A DNA stretch of 64,000 nucleotides from assembly GCA_015066385.1 (NCBI GenBank), contig SVOJ01000009.1, forward strand, positions 1-64,000, read 5' to 3'. The translations under genes were made by a program, and so were the position numbers. This document shows positions 45,491 through 54,628 of this stretch, in pieces; position 1 is the stretch's first letter, and each line of letters begins with the position of its first letter. The notes under the pieces are model-generated. The model did not search any database, was not told where the DNA came from, and saw only the letters and a list, made by a program, of their open reading frames with translations. This DNA is from Oscillospiraceae bacterium. Its GTDB lineage: Bacteria; Bacillota; Clostridia; Oscillospirales; Acutalibacteraceae.

Positions 45491-46222
45491 TCAGTTTTTC
45501 ATCAGATCTTTCATGGAATACAGACCCGGATTTTTTCCACACAGATATGCCGCTGCGGCAAGTGCGCCTTCTGCAAAAATATCGCGGCTTTCCGCTTTAT
45601 GGCGCAATGTGATGGTTTCATTGCCCGTGGCAACCCACACTTCGTGCATACCCGTTTCGTTCCCTAAGCGCAGGGCATGCATGCCGATTTCGTCAGCCGT
45701 ACGCGGACACATACCGCTTCTGCCGTCTTGACGAACCGCATCGGGACGCACCTCCTTGATGGCATCAAACAGCATTACGGCCGTGCCGGAGGGTGCATCC
45801 AATTTGCGGTTATGGTGACATTCCACAATTTCAATATTTGCATCGGGAAAACAGCTTGCGGCTTTTTTTGCAAGTTCCACAAGCAAGGCTACCCCCAATG
45901 ACATATTTGCACTCATAAACACGGGAACCTGTTCACTTGCTTTCAGTACAGCGGCTTTTTCATCTTCGGTCAGCCCCGTTGTGCAAAGAACAAGCGGCAG
46001 ATTGCGGCTGACCGCATAAGCGGCAACCGACGGGGCGGCAACATGATTGGAAAAATCAATAATGACGTCTGCTTCCCCGAAATAATCATTCACGGAAGGG
46101 AGAAATTCTCCGCCCGTAAAATCGACCGCTGCGGCAAGAGATGCGCCCCTGACACCTTCACTTATCATGCGGCGCAGAACCGTACCCATACGGCCTGCGG
46201 CTCCGTTGAGAATTACTTTCAT
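45491..46222 (-). CDS. dapB: 4-hydroxy-tetrahydrodipicolinate reductase
   Basis: Second step of the DAP/lysine branch, NAD(P)H-dependent. 243 residues with the nucleotide-binding GAAGRMG near the start and the signature ECHHNRKLDAPSGT, which includes catalytic His and substrate Lys. Lies 11 bases after dapA in the riboswitch-controlled operon. Confidence 0.97.
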   Translation of the reverse strand: MKVILNGAAGRMGTVLRRMISEGVRGASLAAAVDFTGGEFLPSVNDYFGEADVIIDFSNHVAAPSVAAYAVSRNLPLVLCTTGLTEDEKAAVLKASEQVPVFMSANMSLGVALLVELAKKAASCFPDANIEIVECHHNRKLDAPSGTAVMLFDAIKEVRPDAVRQDGRSGMCPRTADEIGMHALRLGNETGMHEVWVATGNETITLRHKAESRDIFAEGALAAAAYLCGKNPGLYSMKDLMKN

Positions 46223-46233
46223 ATTCAGATTCC

Positions 46234-47124
46234 TCAGACATTCAGCCCCTGCTCACGCATGAGAGCAAGCATATTCTGCTTGTGTGCATCTTCCATGGGA
46301 GTCAGCGGCAGACGGAGTCTGTCTTCGCAGAAGCCCATAGCAGCCATGGCAGCCTTGACGGGAATGGGGTTGACTTCGCAGAACAGAGCATCAATAAGCG
46401 AATGGAAGCGGTACTGCATGTTGGCGGCCCCCCAGACATCGCCCGAGAAGAAACGGTTGCAGATTTCCATTGTTTCCTTGGGAAGAATATTGGAAAGCAC
46501 GGAAATACATCCCACGCCGCCCAAAGACATCAGCGGAACGATCTGATCATCATTACCGGAATACAGATCGAGTTTGCCGTGTACCTTGCTCATGGTTTCA
46601 ACGATCTTGGAGATATTGCCGTTGGCTTCCTTGATGCCGACAATATTGGGATGATCGGCAAGAGCAGCATAGGTATCAGGTTCAATATTGACACCCGTTC
46701 TGGTAGGAACATTATAAAGAATAACGGGGACGGAAGAAGCATCGGCAATTTCGGTGTACATGCTGATAAGCCCCTTCTGCGTTGCCTTGTTGTAGTAAGG
46801 CGTTACAGACAGAACGCCGTCTGCACCTGCTTTGCAGGCATGTTCAACAAGGTCGAGCGCATAAGCCGTATCGTTACTGCCGACACCTGCGATCATGGGT
46901 ACTCTGCCCGCAATACGTTTTGCGGAATAAGAAAAAATTTCACGATGTTCATCATCGGACATGGTGGATGCTTCACCGGATGTACCTGCGATAACAAGAC
47001 CGTCAATACCGCAGTCGATCTGCCAGTCGATGATCTTACCGAGCGCATCGTAATCAATTCCTGTTTCATTGAAAGGGGTGATGAGAGCGGTTGCAACGCC
47101 CTTAAAAAGTGTTTTCTTTTCCAT
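46234..47124 (-). CDS. dapA: 4-hydroxy-tetrahydrodipicolinate synthase
   Basis: Condenses pyruvate with aspartate semialdehyde. 296 residues, TIM barrel: GTSGEASTMS, YNVPTRTG (catalytic Tyr) and VGIKEANGN with the Schiff-base Lys. The ATG at 47124 follows GGAGGAA; the in-frame extension upstream would run into the riboswitch terminator. First gene of the operon. Confidence 0.97.
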   Translation of the reverse strand: MEKKTLFKGVATALITPFNETGIDYDALGKIIDWQIDCGIDGLVIAGTSGEASTMSDDEHREIFSYSAKRIAGRVPMIAGVGSNDTAYALDLVEHACKAGADGVLSVTPYYNKATQKGLISMYTEIADASSVPVILYNVPTRTGVNIEPDTYAALADHPNIVGIKEANGNISKIVETMSKVHGKLDLYSGNDDQIVPLMSLGGVGCISVLSNILPKETMEICNRFFSGDVWGAANMQYRFHSLIDALFCEVNPIPVKAAMAAMGFCEDRLRLPLTPMEDAHKQNMLALMREQGLNV

Positions 47125-47163
47125 AATTTTATTCCTCCGGATTCTGTTAAAGGTCTGACGCTG

Positions 47164-47196
47164 AAAAAATGCCGCCGACAGGCAAGTCGACAGCAT
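47164..47196 (-). terminator. Riboswitch expression-platform terminator
   Basis: An 11-pair stem (ATGCTGTCGAC with GTCGGCGGCAT) followed by six T residues, between the lysine aptamer and the dapA ribosome site. Lysine binding would favour termination. Confidence 0.88.
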
Positions 47197-47240
47197 AATA
47201 CAAGCTGAAACAAAATACTTCCGCCAAAAGAAAGTATGTT

Positions 47241-47404
47241 CAGTAGCACTCCGCAGCCGCGACAGTCATATGCATCTTATTGCATACACCCAGGTAAGTT
47301 CCGACATAAACTTCCTTCGGCGTCGTGCCCCTTTTGCCCGCACAACGGAATCGTCACTCCCTTGGCATACGGGTTACTGATGACATAACGCACCTCTACC
47401 TTTT
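47241..47404 (-). ncRNA. Lysine riboswitch (L-box) aptamer
   Basis: Minus-strand sequence shows the conserved lysine-aptamer elements in order: AGGTAGAGGTGC, AGTAACC, the GCCGAAGG segment, CTGGGTGT, GACTGTCG and the closing GGAGTGCTACTG. It follows a promoter and precedes a terminator and dapA. Confidence 0.93.
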
Positions 47405-47409
47405 AAATC

Positions 47410-47438
47410 ATTATATCAGCAGTCTTTTGTTTTGTCAA
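47410..47438 (-). promoter_or_regulatory. Promoter of the lysine operon
   Basis: TTGACA (47433-47438), 17-base spacer, TATAAT (47410-47415) on the minus strand. Confidence 0.92.
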
Positions 47439-47471
47439 CACCTTTTCACAGATTCTGCACACTAAAAGCAT

Positions 47472-47506
47472 AAAATAAAACGGCAAGGAGTATTCCCTCA
47501 CCGTTT
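47472..47506 (-). terminator. Terminator of the XRE regulator gene
   Basis: AAACGG/CCGTTT plus GAGG pairs, imperfect stem, ending in TTTATTTT on the minus strand. Confidence 0.7.
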
Positions 47507-47513
47507 ACATTTC

Positions 47514-47864
47514 TCATTCAGCATCTTTGCCGTAGTCGATTTCGACTTTGCCCTTTGTGGAACGGGCATATTCCATCAGAAGAACCGTATGCACGGCATG
47601 TTTTCCTGCATCGTCAAGATAAGCGATCTTTTCGATGATATCTTTTGTTTCATCGTTGAATGAAACGGGATACAAACCGTCGACAAGCTTGATGTCCAGA
47701 AGGCTGCACATTTTGCAGACCGTTTCAAAAGCCGTACCGCTTACACCCTTTTTGAGAGCACTGACAACCGTAGACTGCGGAATGCCGAGTTCTTCAGAGA
47801 AACGGCGAACACTCTTGTACTTGGTTTTGATGTTCTTCTTGATGATCGGAGTTAAACCATCCAT
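47514..47864 (-). CDS. XRE-family helix-turn-helix protein
   Basis: A 116-residue putative transcription factor with a Cro/CI-type HTH in the first 60 residues (SVRRFSEELGIPQSTVVSALK, then FETVCKMCSLLDI). The remaining half is helical and of unknown role. ATG at 47864 follows AAGGTGG. It stands alone behind a terminator, so its targets are not visible. Confidence 0.85.
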   Translation of the reverse strand: MDGLTPIIKKNIKTKYKSVRRFSEELGIPQSTVVSALKKGVSGTAFETVCKMCSLLDIKLVDGLYPVSFNDETKDIIEKIAYLDDAGKHAVHTVLLMEYARSTKGKVEIDYGKDAE

Positions 47865-48074
47865 TTTCTTTACCACCTTATTTTATTTTTCCAACACAAA
47901 ACGTGCATGTCACAAACAACAAAATCAAACAAAACCGTGCAACGAATACGACTTTTTCAGTATTTGATTTTGTTAACAAATTAACATCCACAATTTTTTA
48001 TTTTAGCACATCATTTTATAAAAGTCAACATATTTCAGTTTAAATACAACCTGTTTCGGCAATTTTTAATATTT

Positions 48075-48842
48075 TCAGCGAATATATTCCACACAGGAAC
48101 CGACAACTTCACGCACAAAAGCGGGATTATCGGTAATAATTCCGTCCACACCCAACAGCAACATCCGTTTGATATCTTCTTCCTCATTCACCGTCCACAC
48201 ATTGACAAGCATTTCCTTTTTGTGCGCCCATTTCACAAGCGGTGCACTGACCAGTTTATGCAAGGGATGAATGGCATTGCACTTTGTAAAACGCACCATA
48301 GCGGCGGGCCATACAACGGGGTAACAAGCGGAAGGATTGTTCGACGGATACAAAAAACCGGTCGGCACGGCAGGTGCACACTGCTTGACATAACGCAGGA
48401 TCTGCACACTGAAGCTGGAGATGATCAGACGATCGGTCAGACCGTATTCTTCAACGGCAGTCAGTGTTTTTTCAACCAGTTCTTTCAATCTTGAAGGGGG
48501 GCGTTTGATTTCGATGTTAAGCACTCTGATATCCGCTTTTTTTGCAACGGCAAGAAATTCATCGAGTGTCGGAATGGTCGTTCCCCTGAATTCCTCCCCG
48601 TACCATGAACCGAAGTCAAAACGGCGCAGTTCTTCGAGGGTCATTTTTTCAATAAAGCCGGTCCCGTCCGAAGTTTCATCAATATCATAATTGTGGCAAA
48701 TTACGGGGATACCGTCCTTGGTCAGATGCACATCCGTTTCAAAGCCGTCTGCAAGATCGGCAACGGCTCTCTCAAAAGAGGGGATTGTGTTCTGCGGTGC
48801 ACAGGCCTTGGCACCGCGGTGTGCAATAATATTCGGAACCAT
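48075..48842 (-). CDS. Glycerophosphodiester phosphodiesterase
   Basis: Cytoplasmic 255-residue GDPD with no signal peptide. Motifs: AHRGAKACAPQNT, the metal ligands in FETDVHLTKDG, CHN with the general acid/base His, LNIEIKRP and VNVWTVNEEED. It differs slightly from the usual PENT (here PQNT) and HD (here HN). Releases glycerol-3-phosphate from lipid head groups. ATG at 48842 with GAGGAA; lies 10 bases after the lipoprotein gene. Confidence 0.93.
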   Translation of the reverse strand: MVPNIIAHRGAKACAPQNTIPSFERAVADLADGFETDVHLTKDGIPVICHNYDIDETSDGTGFIEKMTLEELRRFDFGSWYGEEFRGTTIPTLDEFLAVAKKADIRVLNIEIKRPPSRLKELVEKTLTAVEEYGLTDRLIISSFSVQILRYVKQCAPAVPTGFLYPSNNPSACYPVVWPAAMVRFTKCNAIHPLHKLVSAPLVKWAHKKEMLVNVWTVNEEEDIKRMLLLGVDGIITDNPAFVREVVGSCVEYIR

Positions 48843-48852
48843 ATTCTTTTCC

Positions 48853-49521
48853 TCACTTTGCGGCAGAAAGAACCGCATCCAGATCGAGTGTGATGTTGTT
48901 GTATACAGGGGTATTCATCATCTTGTTGTTGCATTCTGCGGAATAGAATTTTTCGGGAGATTTCTCATAAACGGATACTTCCACAACATCGCTGGTGGTG
49001 GTTGCATCCATATATACGGTAACAGGCGTTTCCCCCTCGGTGTAAGTCAGTGCAAACACATAGGAATTGCCGTTTTCTGCATCGGGATTTACACTCATGT
49101 AGCAATAAACGGCGGTGACATCCTTTTTACCGTTTACTTTATAAAATCCTTTGACATACTTTGCGGCGGCTTTTTCGGCAGTTTCCCAAAGGCCGGAAAG
49201 CAGTTTGTAAGATTCTTCAAACTCTTCAAGACCGTCAACATCTTTGACATTGTCTTTTTCGATGGTCTGCATCATGGCACGACCTTCAAGAAGCAATTCA
49301 TCCAGATAGCCGATGCAGGAAGAATAGTTATTGAGGGCGGTTTTGTTTTTCAGATTTGCAACCGCTTCACTGAAATTGACAAGACCGCTGTAATCGACCT
49401 TCACATTCAGTTCACTCAACTGTTCATCAGTCAGTTCGGGTTCTTTATCTCCGCAGGCGGCAAAAGCGAACAGGGCAACCGTAAGCAACAGGCAAAGAAC
49501 AACAGAAACAAACTTTTTCAT
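48853..49521 (-). CDS. Predicted lipoprotein of unknown function
   Basis: 222 residues with a lipoprotein signal (VVLCLLLTVALFAFAACGD; Cys at the lipobox). The rest is helical with a beta-rich end, and no family is recognised. GGAGG before the ATG at 49521. Co-transcribed with the glycerophosphodiesterase gene. Confidence 0.8.
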   Translation of the reverse strand: MKKFVSVVLCLLLTVALFAFAACGDKEPELTDEQLSELNVKVDYSGLVNFSEAVANLKNKTALNNYSSCIGYLDELLLEGRAMMQTIEKDNVKDVDGLEEFEESYKLLSGLWETAEKAAAKYVKGFYKVNGKKDVTAVYCYMSVNPDAENGNSYVFALTYTEGETPVTVYMDATTTSDVVEVSVYEKSPEKFYSAECNNKMMNTPVYNNITLDLDAVLSAAK

Positions 49522-49562
49522 GGAAAAACCTCCGTTAAACATAAGTTTTTTTATTGTGAATA

Positions 49563-49592
49563 ATTATATCACTTTTTCATAATATTTGTCAA
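49563..49592 (-). promoter_or_regulatory. Promoter of the lipoprotein-GDPD operon
   Basis: TTGACA (49587-49592), 18-base spacer, TATAAT (49563-49568) on the minus strand. Confidence 0.85.
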
Positions 49593-49669
49593 CTCTGTAA
49601 ATAGACTTGATTTTTCAGCCAAAATAAAATATGATAAGGTAAGTTATGAAAAAAATTCCGGAGGATATC

Positions 49670-50746
49670 ATGAAAAAAGCATCCATTCTGCCCTTGGTTC
49701 TCTGTCTTATTGTTCTTTGTTGCACAGCCTGCAAAAAAGATACCGACGCGACACAACCCGTTTACAATGATATGCAGGTCAGCCTGCAGCCGAATCTGAC
49801 CACTGTCCCGCCACAGAACGATAGTTCCGTACCGACCGCCGACAACAGTGAACTGATTGATGCCACACTGCCGGCACAGGAACCGACAACCGAAGAACCC
49901 ACAACCCAGGCAGGACCTGCCGCAGATGTAAAATACCGAAATGAATATACTGCCGACGGTTTGCCGTCCGTTCTTTATGAGGTAATCGGCAACGGTGAAA
50001 ATGCCGTGTATTCGGGTGTTTACTGCCGTTATGTCTACAACGGCAATTCCCTGACCACCATGGAAAAATGGAACAAAAATGACAACGGCGATTCGCTGAT
50101 ATCCACCACGGATTACGGCTATGACGGCAGAGGCCATCTGACACGCGCCGAAGAACGCATGCCTGATGTTGCGGGCAATCTGTACACATGGTGTCTGACC
50201 GAAATCGTAAACAATGCAGATGGTCAGCCTGCAACAAAATCCGTTTCATATCTGAACACAGACGGCACCGTAAAAGAGCAGACCGTGTACGGATATACCT
50301 ATGACGATTACGGCAGAGAAATTCTTTGCACCGTCACGCAAGACGGTGACTTTGTCAGCCGCACCGAAACGGAATATGTTTTCAGCGGCAACACGCTGGC
50401 AGAAAAAACCGAAACCACCGTCCGTTATCCCGATACGGCATACGAACAAAGAAATGTGGTGAAACAAACCTTTGATTTAAACGGCAATGTGCTGACAAAA
50501 TCCGAAGACAGCACAGGGATTCATTACACCATTTCGTATGAATATGATGCACATGGCCGCGAGGTTTCATCCCGCACAACACAGTCTGACGGCACGGTCA
50601 CGGAATACACCGCCACGGAATACGATGACATCGGCGGCGGTTGCACCTGCATCACCAAACGCATTTTTGCACAGGACGGTTCGCTGTACAGCACGCTGAT
50701 CACCTGCACAGATGCCTACGGCAATACCTACATACCGCAGGAATAA
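49670..50746 (+). CDS. Lipoprotein with YD-like repeats
   Basis: 358 residues: lipoprotein signal (ILPLVLCLIVLCCTACKK), a Pro/Thr/Glu-rich linker of about 70 residues (TLPAQEPTTEEPTTQ), then repeated YxYDxxGR / YEYDAHGRE elements, as in Rhs/YD-repeat proteins but far shorter and without a toxin tip. Probably a surface-displayed beta structure; binding function is a guess. Start at 49670 follows GGAGGATATC; an upstream in-frame ATG lacks a good site. Confidence 0.82.
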   Translation: MKKASILPLVLCLIVLCCTACKKDTDATQPVYNDMQVSLQPNLTTVPPQNDSSVPTADNSELIDATLPAQEPTTEEPTTQAGPAADVKYRNEYTADGLPSVLYEVIGNGENAVYSGVYCRYVYNGNSLTTMEKWNKNDNGDSLISTTDYGYDGRGHLTRAEERMPDVAGNLYTWCLTEIVNNADGQPATKSVSYLNTDGTVKEQTVYGYTYDDYGREILCTVTQDGDFVSRTETEYVFSGNTLAEKTETTVRYPDTAYEQRNVVKQTFDLNGNVLTKSEDSTGIHYTISYEYDAHGREVSSRTTQSDGTVTEYTATEYDDIGGGCTCITKRIFAQDGSLYSTLITCTDAYGNTYIPQE

Positions 50747-50756
50747 AATACAACAG

Positions 50757-50794
50757 ATCCCCGGATTGTGCTTTGCAAAGCACAATCCGGGGAT
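50757..50794. terminator. Strong bidirectional terminator
   Basis: Near-perfect palindrome: ATCCCCGGATTGTGCTTTG pairs with its complement over about 18 bp. It lies between converging genes. Confidence 0.85.
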
Positions 50795-50808
50795 GTTTAT
50801 TCATATAC

Positions 50809-51813
50809 TTATTTAAATTGACAGATGATTTCTTCCCTTGTTGCCGTTCCCGTGATGCCGATTTTCTGTACGGTCACGGCACTCGCATGTGCGGCCACAA
50901 AGGCGGCATCTGCAGGCTTTGCACCGCCGGCAAGACAGGATGAAAAAGCAGAAAGGAAGGTGTCACCCGCACCGCAGATATCCACGGGGCAGTCGAGTCG
51001 TACGGCAGGGATGCTTTCAATGCTTTCACCATCCGTAAACAGACTTCCCTGTGCACCGAGGGTACACAGCACCTTTGCATGATTTTTATTTGCCAGTTGC
51101 ACGGCGGCTTTTTCAAAATCCGCTTTTTGGGCATTCAGATAGCCTTCGTTGGCGTAAACGGCACGCCAGCATTCCACCTCATTGGGTTTGAGAATGCAGT
51201 GGGTATATTTTGCTATGTTGTAACGGCTGTCCACCACAACGGGCAGGCCGTTTTTTGCAAGGGAAATGATTTTTTCACGCACACGGTCGGTCACAATGCC
51301 ATATAAAAACTGATCGGACACGCAAAGCACGTCGATCTCCTTTGCCATGGCTTCTAAATTGCAAAGCACAGTGTCTTCCGTTTGTGCATCAATGGGTCTG
51401 TCTGCCGCAAAATCAAGACGGGGATCTTCGTATTCCACAGCCGAAATGCCTTTGCGTATCGGTTTGCAATAAGCATTGGTAAAGCGGTCGGGTGTGTTCA
51501 CCAACCAACGGTCGTCAATACCGCATTTTTGCAACACATCACGCAGCAGCATCCCCCGCCAATCGTCACCGTAAAGCCCCACGGCATAGAGTTTTTGCGG
51601 CTTGAGGGCGGCAATATTGTTGGCAGCATTGCCGCCCGCACCGGGGTATACACGCTCACGCACAACGGGCAAGGGATAATGCGGTGTTTCACGGGACAGT
51701 TCACTTTTGGTCATATCCGCGTGCCAGTAAATGTCCACACAGAAGTCACCAAGCAAACCGATTTTTGCATTGCCTATGTTTTCAAGAATTGAAACGAATT
51801 GTTCTTTGTTCAT
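50809..51813 (-). CDS. PfkB-family sugar kinase, HldE/RfaE-like
   Basis: 334-residue ribokinase-fold kinase. Glycine motif PGAGGNAANNIAAL, and anion hole/catalytic base in DICGAGDTFLSAF. The layout resembles the kinase half of heptose-7-phosphate kinase (HldE/RfaE), without the nucleotidyltransferase half. Substrate unknown in a Gram-positive. Its start overlaps the stop of the preceding gene (ATGA), so the two products probably work together. Confidence 0.87.
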   Translation of the reverse strand: MNKEQFVSILENIGNAKIGLLGDFCVDIYWHADMTKSELSRETPHYPLPVVRERVYPGAGGNAANNIAALKPQKLYAVGLYGDDWRGMLLRDVLQKCGIDDRWLVNTPDRFTNAYCKPIRKGISAVEYEDPRLDFAADRPIDAQTEDTVLCNLEAMAKEIDVLCVSDQFLYGIVTDRVREKIISLAKNGLPVVVDSRYNIAKYTHCILKPNEVECWRAVYANEGYLNAQKADFEKAAVQLANKNHAKVLCTLGAQGSLFTDGESIESIPAVRLDCPVDICGAGDTFLSAFSSCLAGGAKPADAAFVAAHASAVTVQKIGITGTATREEIICQFK

Positions 51814-52778
51814 TTCTGCATTTCCTCTTTCACACGGTCATACAAGGTCGGGATGGTCACAAGATGGTCGCCGACAAAGTGCCATCCCATGCCGCCTTTG
51901 CAGGTCGGACGGTTGACGATGTTCTTGCGGGGACGGTAGTAATAATTCGGGTCTTCATAGCCGATCTTGCAACGGTAGTTACCGAGATTGACAAGGTCGA
52001 AGTTTGCGGTAGTGATATGGAAGGTCGGATAGCCGAGGTTCCTTGCAATGGAAAGGGTCTTCAAAAACACTTCGGGGCCGATGACGGACGAACCGAAATT
52101 CAGGAACACACCGCCGTCGAGCCGGGCGACGGAATATGCCATGCGTTTAAAATCCACACCGCTGCACGCACCGATTGCCGCCATGTCACAGGTGGGATGC
52201 TGATGGATGATATCCGTTCCGAGGGCAATGGCATAGGTGGCGGGAATGTCGAGTTTATAGGCATTCCACAGAATGCAGTCCTCACGGTTGGGGAATTTTT
52301 CGGGGTGAATGTCGATATAGTAACCGAGTGCTTCGCCGTAGCCCATGCCGTGTGCGGCACCGTACTGAATTGCTTCGTTCATCCATGCACCCGTTTCTTC
52401 CCACATACCGAACGAGCCATCCTCAATGGCGGTGGGCACATCTTCGCTCGTACCGCCGAGATAAGCCAGTTCAAAATCATGGATGCTCGTTGCACCGTTG
52501 GCGGCAATGTGGGTAATGATGCCCGTTTTCATCAGTTCAATGATGTAACGACTCAGGTGGTTTTTGACCACGTGCGCACCCATGCTCCAGATAACGGGAC
52601 GGTCATTTTTGCGGGCTTTCACAATGCGTTCAATCAGCTCGTCAAAACCGTCTGCCGTATAGACTTCATGCGGTGTCACACCGGGCACCATCAGTTTGTC
52701 GATGGTAACAAGGTTGATTCTGTTTTGTGCGGAATAGGTTGTAATGCCCGAAAAATCAAGGCTTTGTTCTTTTCTCAT
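51810..52778 (-). CDS. Conserved protein of unknown function, coupled to sugar kinase
   Basis: 322 residues, soluble, no signal peptide. I do not assign a family. Visible features: glycine-rich stretches (HIAANGATSIHDFELAYLGG, GVFLNFGSSVIGPEVFLK) and clustered His/Cys (IIHQHPTCDMAAIGACSG), which could form a nucleotide or metal site; a Rossmann-like, deoxyhypusine-synthase-like fold is only a guess. Translationally coupled to the kinase downstream, which suggests consecutive steps on one sugar or nucleotide. Confidence 0.75.
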   Translation of the reverse strand: MRKEQSLDFSGITTYSAQNRINLVTIDKLMVPGVTPHEVYTADGFDELIERIVKARKNDRPVIWSMGAHVVKNHLSRYIIELMKTGIITHIAANGATSIHDFELAYLGGTSEDVPTAIEDGSFGMWEETGAWMNEAIQYGAAHGMGYGEALGYYIDIHPEKFPNREDCILWNAYKLDIPATYAIALGTDIIHQHPTCDMAAIGACSGVDFKRMAYSVARLDGGVFLNFGSSVIGPEVFLKTLSIARNLGYPTFHITTANFDLVNLGNYRCKIGYEDPNYYYRPRKNIVNRPTCKGGMGWHFVGDHLVTIPTLYDRVKEEMQK

Positions 52779-52792
52779 TTTATGTATTCTCC

Positions 52793-53515
52793 TTAAAATT
52801 CAACATTCACGAGCAGTGCTGATGCTGCAATACAGTACTGTGCAAGGTAATAAGTTGTATGATTTGTAATAACATCCACAGGGCGGTTTTTGCCCGTACC
52901 GAAATATGTACCCGACAGAATCAGGTCGGAAACGATGAACAAGCCACCGCCGACGGTCATCAGCAGAATACCTGCATTACCGTGACCGTCAAACAGAGCC
53001 GTATTCAGGCACAGTGCAAACATGGAAACGAGGATCGCACCGTAAACCAGGGTGATGGCCTTGAATTTGCCGTAATGCATCTTGGTCGGTTTTTCGAGCA
53101 CAAGCAGAACAATAACCGTTGCAACTGCCGAAACAGCAGCAAAAACCGCGGCCAACGGATGCACAATGCCGTGTTTGTATAGGACGGCTGCGAAATAGAA
53201 AAAGTGACCGAACATAAAAACAAAGAAGCCCGCAAAAGTCCAGAAATCGCTGTCCTGCGTATAAATGTATTTCAGATCCAGCCAGATGTCACCCAACAGA
53301 CCCAAAATAAGACCGCCTGCAAGCAAGGCAGTATATTTCCAATCGGCATTTTCGCCTGCGGCAAGCGTTGCCGTCATCAGTGTCAGCAAAAAGAAAACAC
53401 TGACAATGGATTTCACAAAAACTGCCTTTTTGCGGTCACCGTTAACACGAAGATGCAAAAACACACCAAGCAGAATCATACCGATTGCAATGCAAGCAAA
53501 AAACAAATACAACAT
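52793..53515 (-). CDS. YhhN/TMEM86-family membrane protein (lysoplasmalogenase-like)
   Basis: 240 residues with about eight TM helices. Conserved polar positions of the YhhN family are visible: LLGDIWLDL, FGHFFYF, and VSDLILS near the C-terminus. Characterised relatives hydrolyse the vinyl-ether bond of lysoplasmalogens, which fits an anaerobic Firmicute. Start at 53515 behind GAGGGG. Located 14 bases upstream of the gene at 51810-52778, so probably the first gene of a three-gene operon. Confidence 0.78.
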   Translation of the reverse strand: MLYLFFACIAIGMILLGVFLHLRVNGDRKKAVFVKSIVSVFFLLTLMTATLAAGENADWKYTALLAGGLILGLLGDIWLDLKYIYTQDSDFWTFAGFFVFMFGHFFYFAAVLYKHGIVHPLAAVFAAVSAVATVIVLLVLEKPTKMHYGKFKAITLVYGAILVSMFALCLNTALFDGHGNAGILLMTVGGGLFIVSDLILSGTYFGTGKNRPVDVITNHTTYYLAQYCIAASALLVNVEF

Positions 53516-53644
53516 CAAAAATCCCCTCTTTCTCTCAATCACCCTTATTTTAATTACTTTGCATAAAAATGTCAATGATTATTGCAAAATCATGTTGCAT
53601 ATGCTAAACTATTTTTAAAACTACAGGAATTGAGGTGCTTTTTT

Positions 53645-54418
53645 ATGAAAGTGATGAGTTTCAATATTCTTTGCGGCGGCAGTGATGACCTGCGTGCATG
53701 GTCCAAAAGAACAGGCATGGTAACCGATACCATCCGCAAAGAGCTTCCCGACACCTTCGGTGTGCAGGAAGCGCACTACGACTGGATGCAGGCACTTTCG
53801 TCTGCATTGCCCGAATACAACTTTGTCGGTGTCGGCAGAGATGACGGCGACAAAGCAGGTGAATTCAGTGCGGTTTTTTATAAAAAAGATGCCTATAACC
53901 TGCTCGACAGCGGAACATTCTGGCTGAGCGAAACACCCGACAAGCCCGGCAAAGGCTGGGATGCCGCCTGCGTGCGTGTCTGCTCGTGGGCAAAACTTGA
54001 GAACAAAGAAAACGGAAAAGTGTTTGTCCATTTCAATACACATCTTGACCATGTCGGCCTCGTTGCCATGCAGAAAGGAGCCGAGCTTGTGACCAAAAAA
54101 GCGGCTGAAATCTGCCCCGATGCCCCTGCATTTTTCACGGGCGACTTCAATGTCACACCCGAAAGTGCTCCTTATGCCACAGTCATTGCAAACGGATTCA
54201 AAGATTCCAGACTGCTTGCCCCCGTGACCGATAACGGCCCGACATTCCATGCCGATGTCTTCGAAGAAGGCACCCGCAAACAGCACCACTGCATCATTGA
54301 CTACTGCTTTGTAAAAGGCGATATTGAAGTAAAAAACTATAAAGTCATCCGTGATCTCTATGACGGTAATCTGTATCCCTCCGACCACTATCCCGTGGTG
54401 GCGGAGATTGAGTTCTGA
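53645..54418 (+). CDS. Endonuclease/exonuclease/phosphatase-family hydrolase
   Basis: 257-residue EEP-fold enzyme without signal peptide. Motifs: MSFNILCGG, QEAHYDW (metal Glu), HFNTHLDH, FTGDFNV, and SDHYPVVAE (catalytic His). Relatives cleave DNA, phospholipids or inositol phosphates; the substrate cannot be fixed here. Start at 53645; the region upstream contains a plausible GAGGTG site. Confidence 0.88.
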   Translation: MKVMSFNILCGGSDDLRAWSKRTGMVTDTIRKELPDTFGVQEAHYDWMQALSSALPEYNFVGVGRDDGDKAGEFSAVFYKKDAYNLLDSGTFWLSETPDKPGKGWDAACVRVCSWAKLENKENGKVFVHFNTHLDHVGLVAMQKGAELVTKKAAEICPDAPAFFTGDFNVTPESAPYATVIANGFKDSRLLAPVTDNGPTFHADVFEEGTRKQHHCIIDYCFVKGDIEVKNYKVIRDLYDGNLYPSDHYPVVAEIEF

Positions 54419-54430
54419 GTAACATAATAG

Positions 54431-54458
54431 TTGACAATTCGACAAAACAGAATATAAT
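54431..54458 (+). promoter_or_regulatory. Toxin promoter (sense)
   Basis: TTGACA (54431-54436), 16-base spacer, TATAAT (54453-54458). Transcription would start near 54465, at the first base of the long-range pairing segment. Confidence 0.85.
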
Positions 54459-54465
54459 ATAACTT

Positions 54466-54628
54466 GTGGAAACCCACTGCTTACTGCTGATTTTTATCCA
54501 TTTTTGTAAGTAGCGGGCGGTTAAAAAAGACGGTTGCCTCCTGTTCCTGCGGAACGCAGTGGGAGGTGTATTCGCTTCCGTAGGTGGATTTGATTTCCGA
54601 AAAATCTTACCAAAGGGGGTGATACATA
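54466..54628 (+). promoter_or_regulatory. Structured toxin mRNA leader with long-range 5'-3' complement
   Basis: 54466-54476 and 54527-54538 together are the exact complement of the continuous segment 54796-54817, split by an inserted hairpin (CTGCTTAC with GTAAGTAG). A second hairpin has loop-closing GTTCC/GGAAC flanked by CCTCC/GGAGG (about 54538-54567). This folding would join the mRNA ends, as in known type I toxin mRNAs. Confidence 0.75.
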
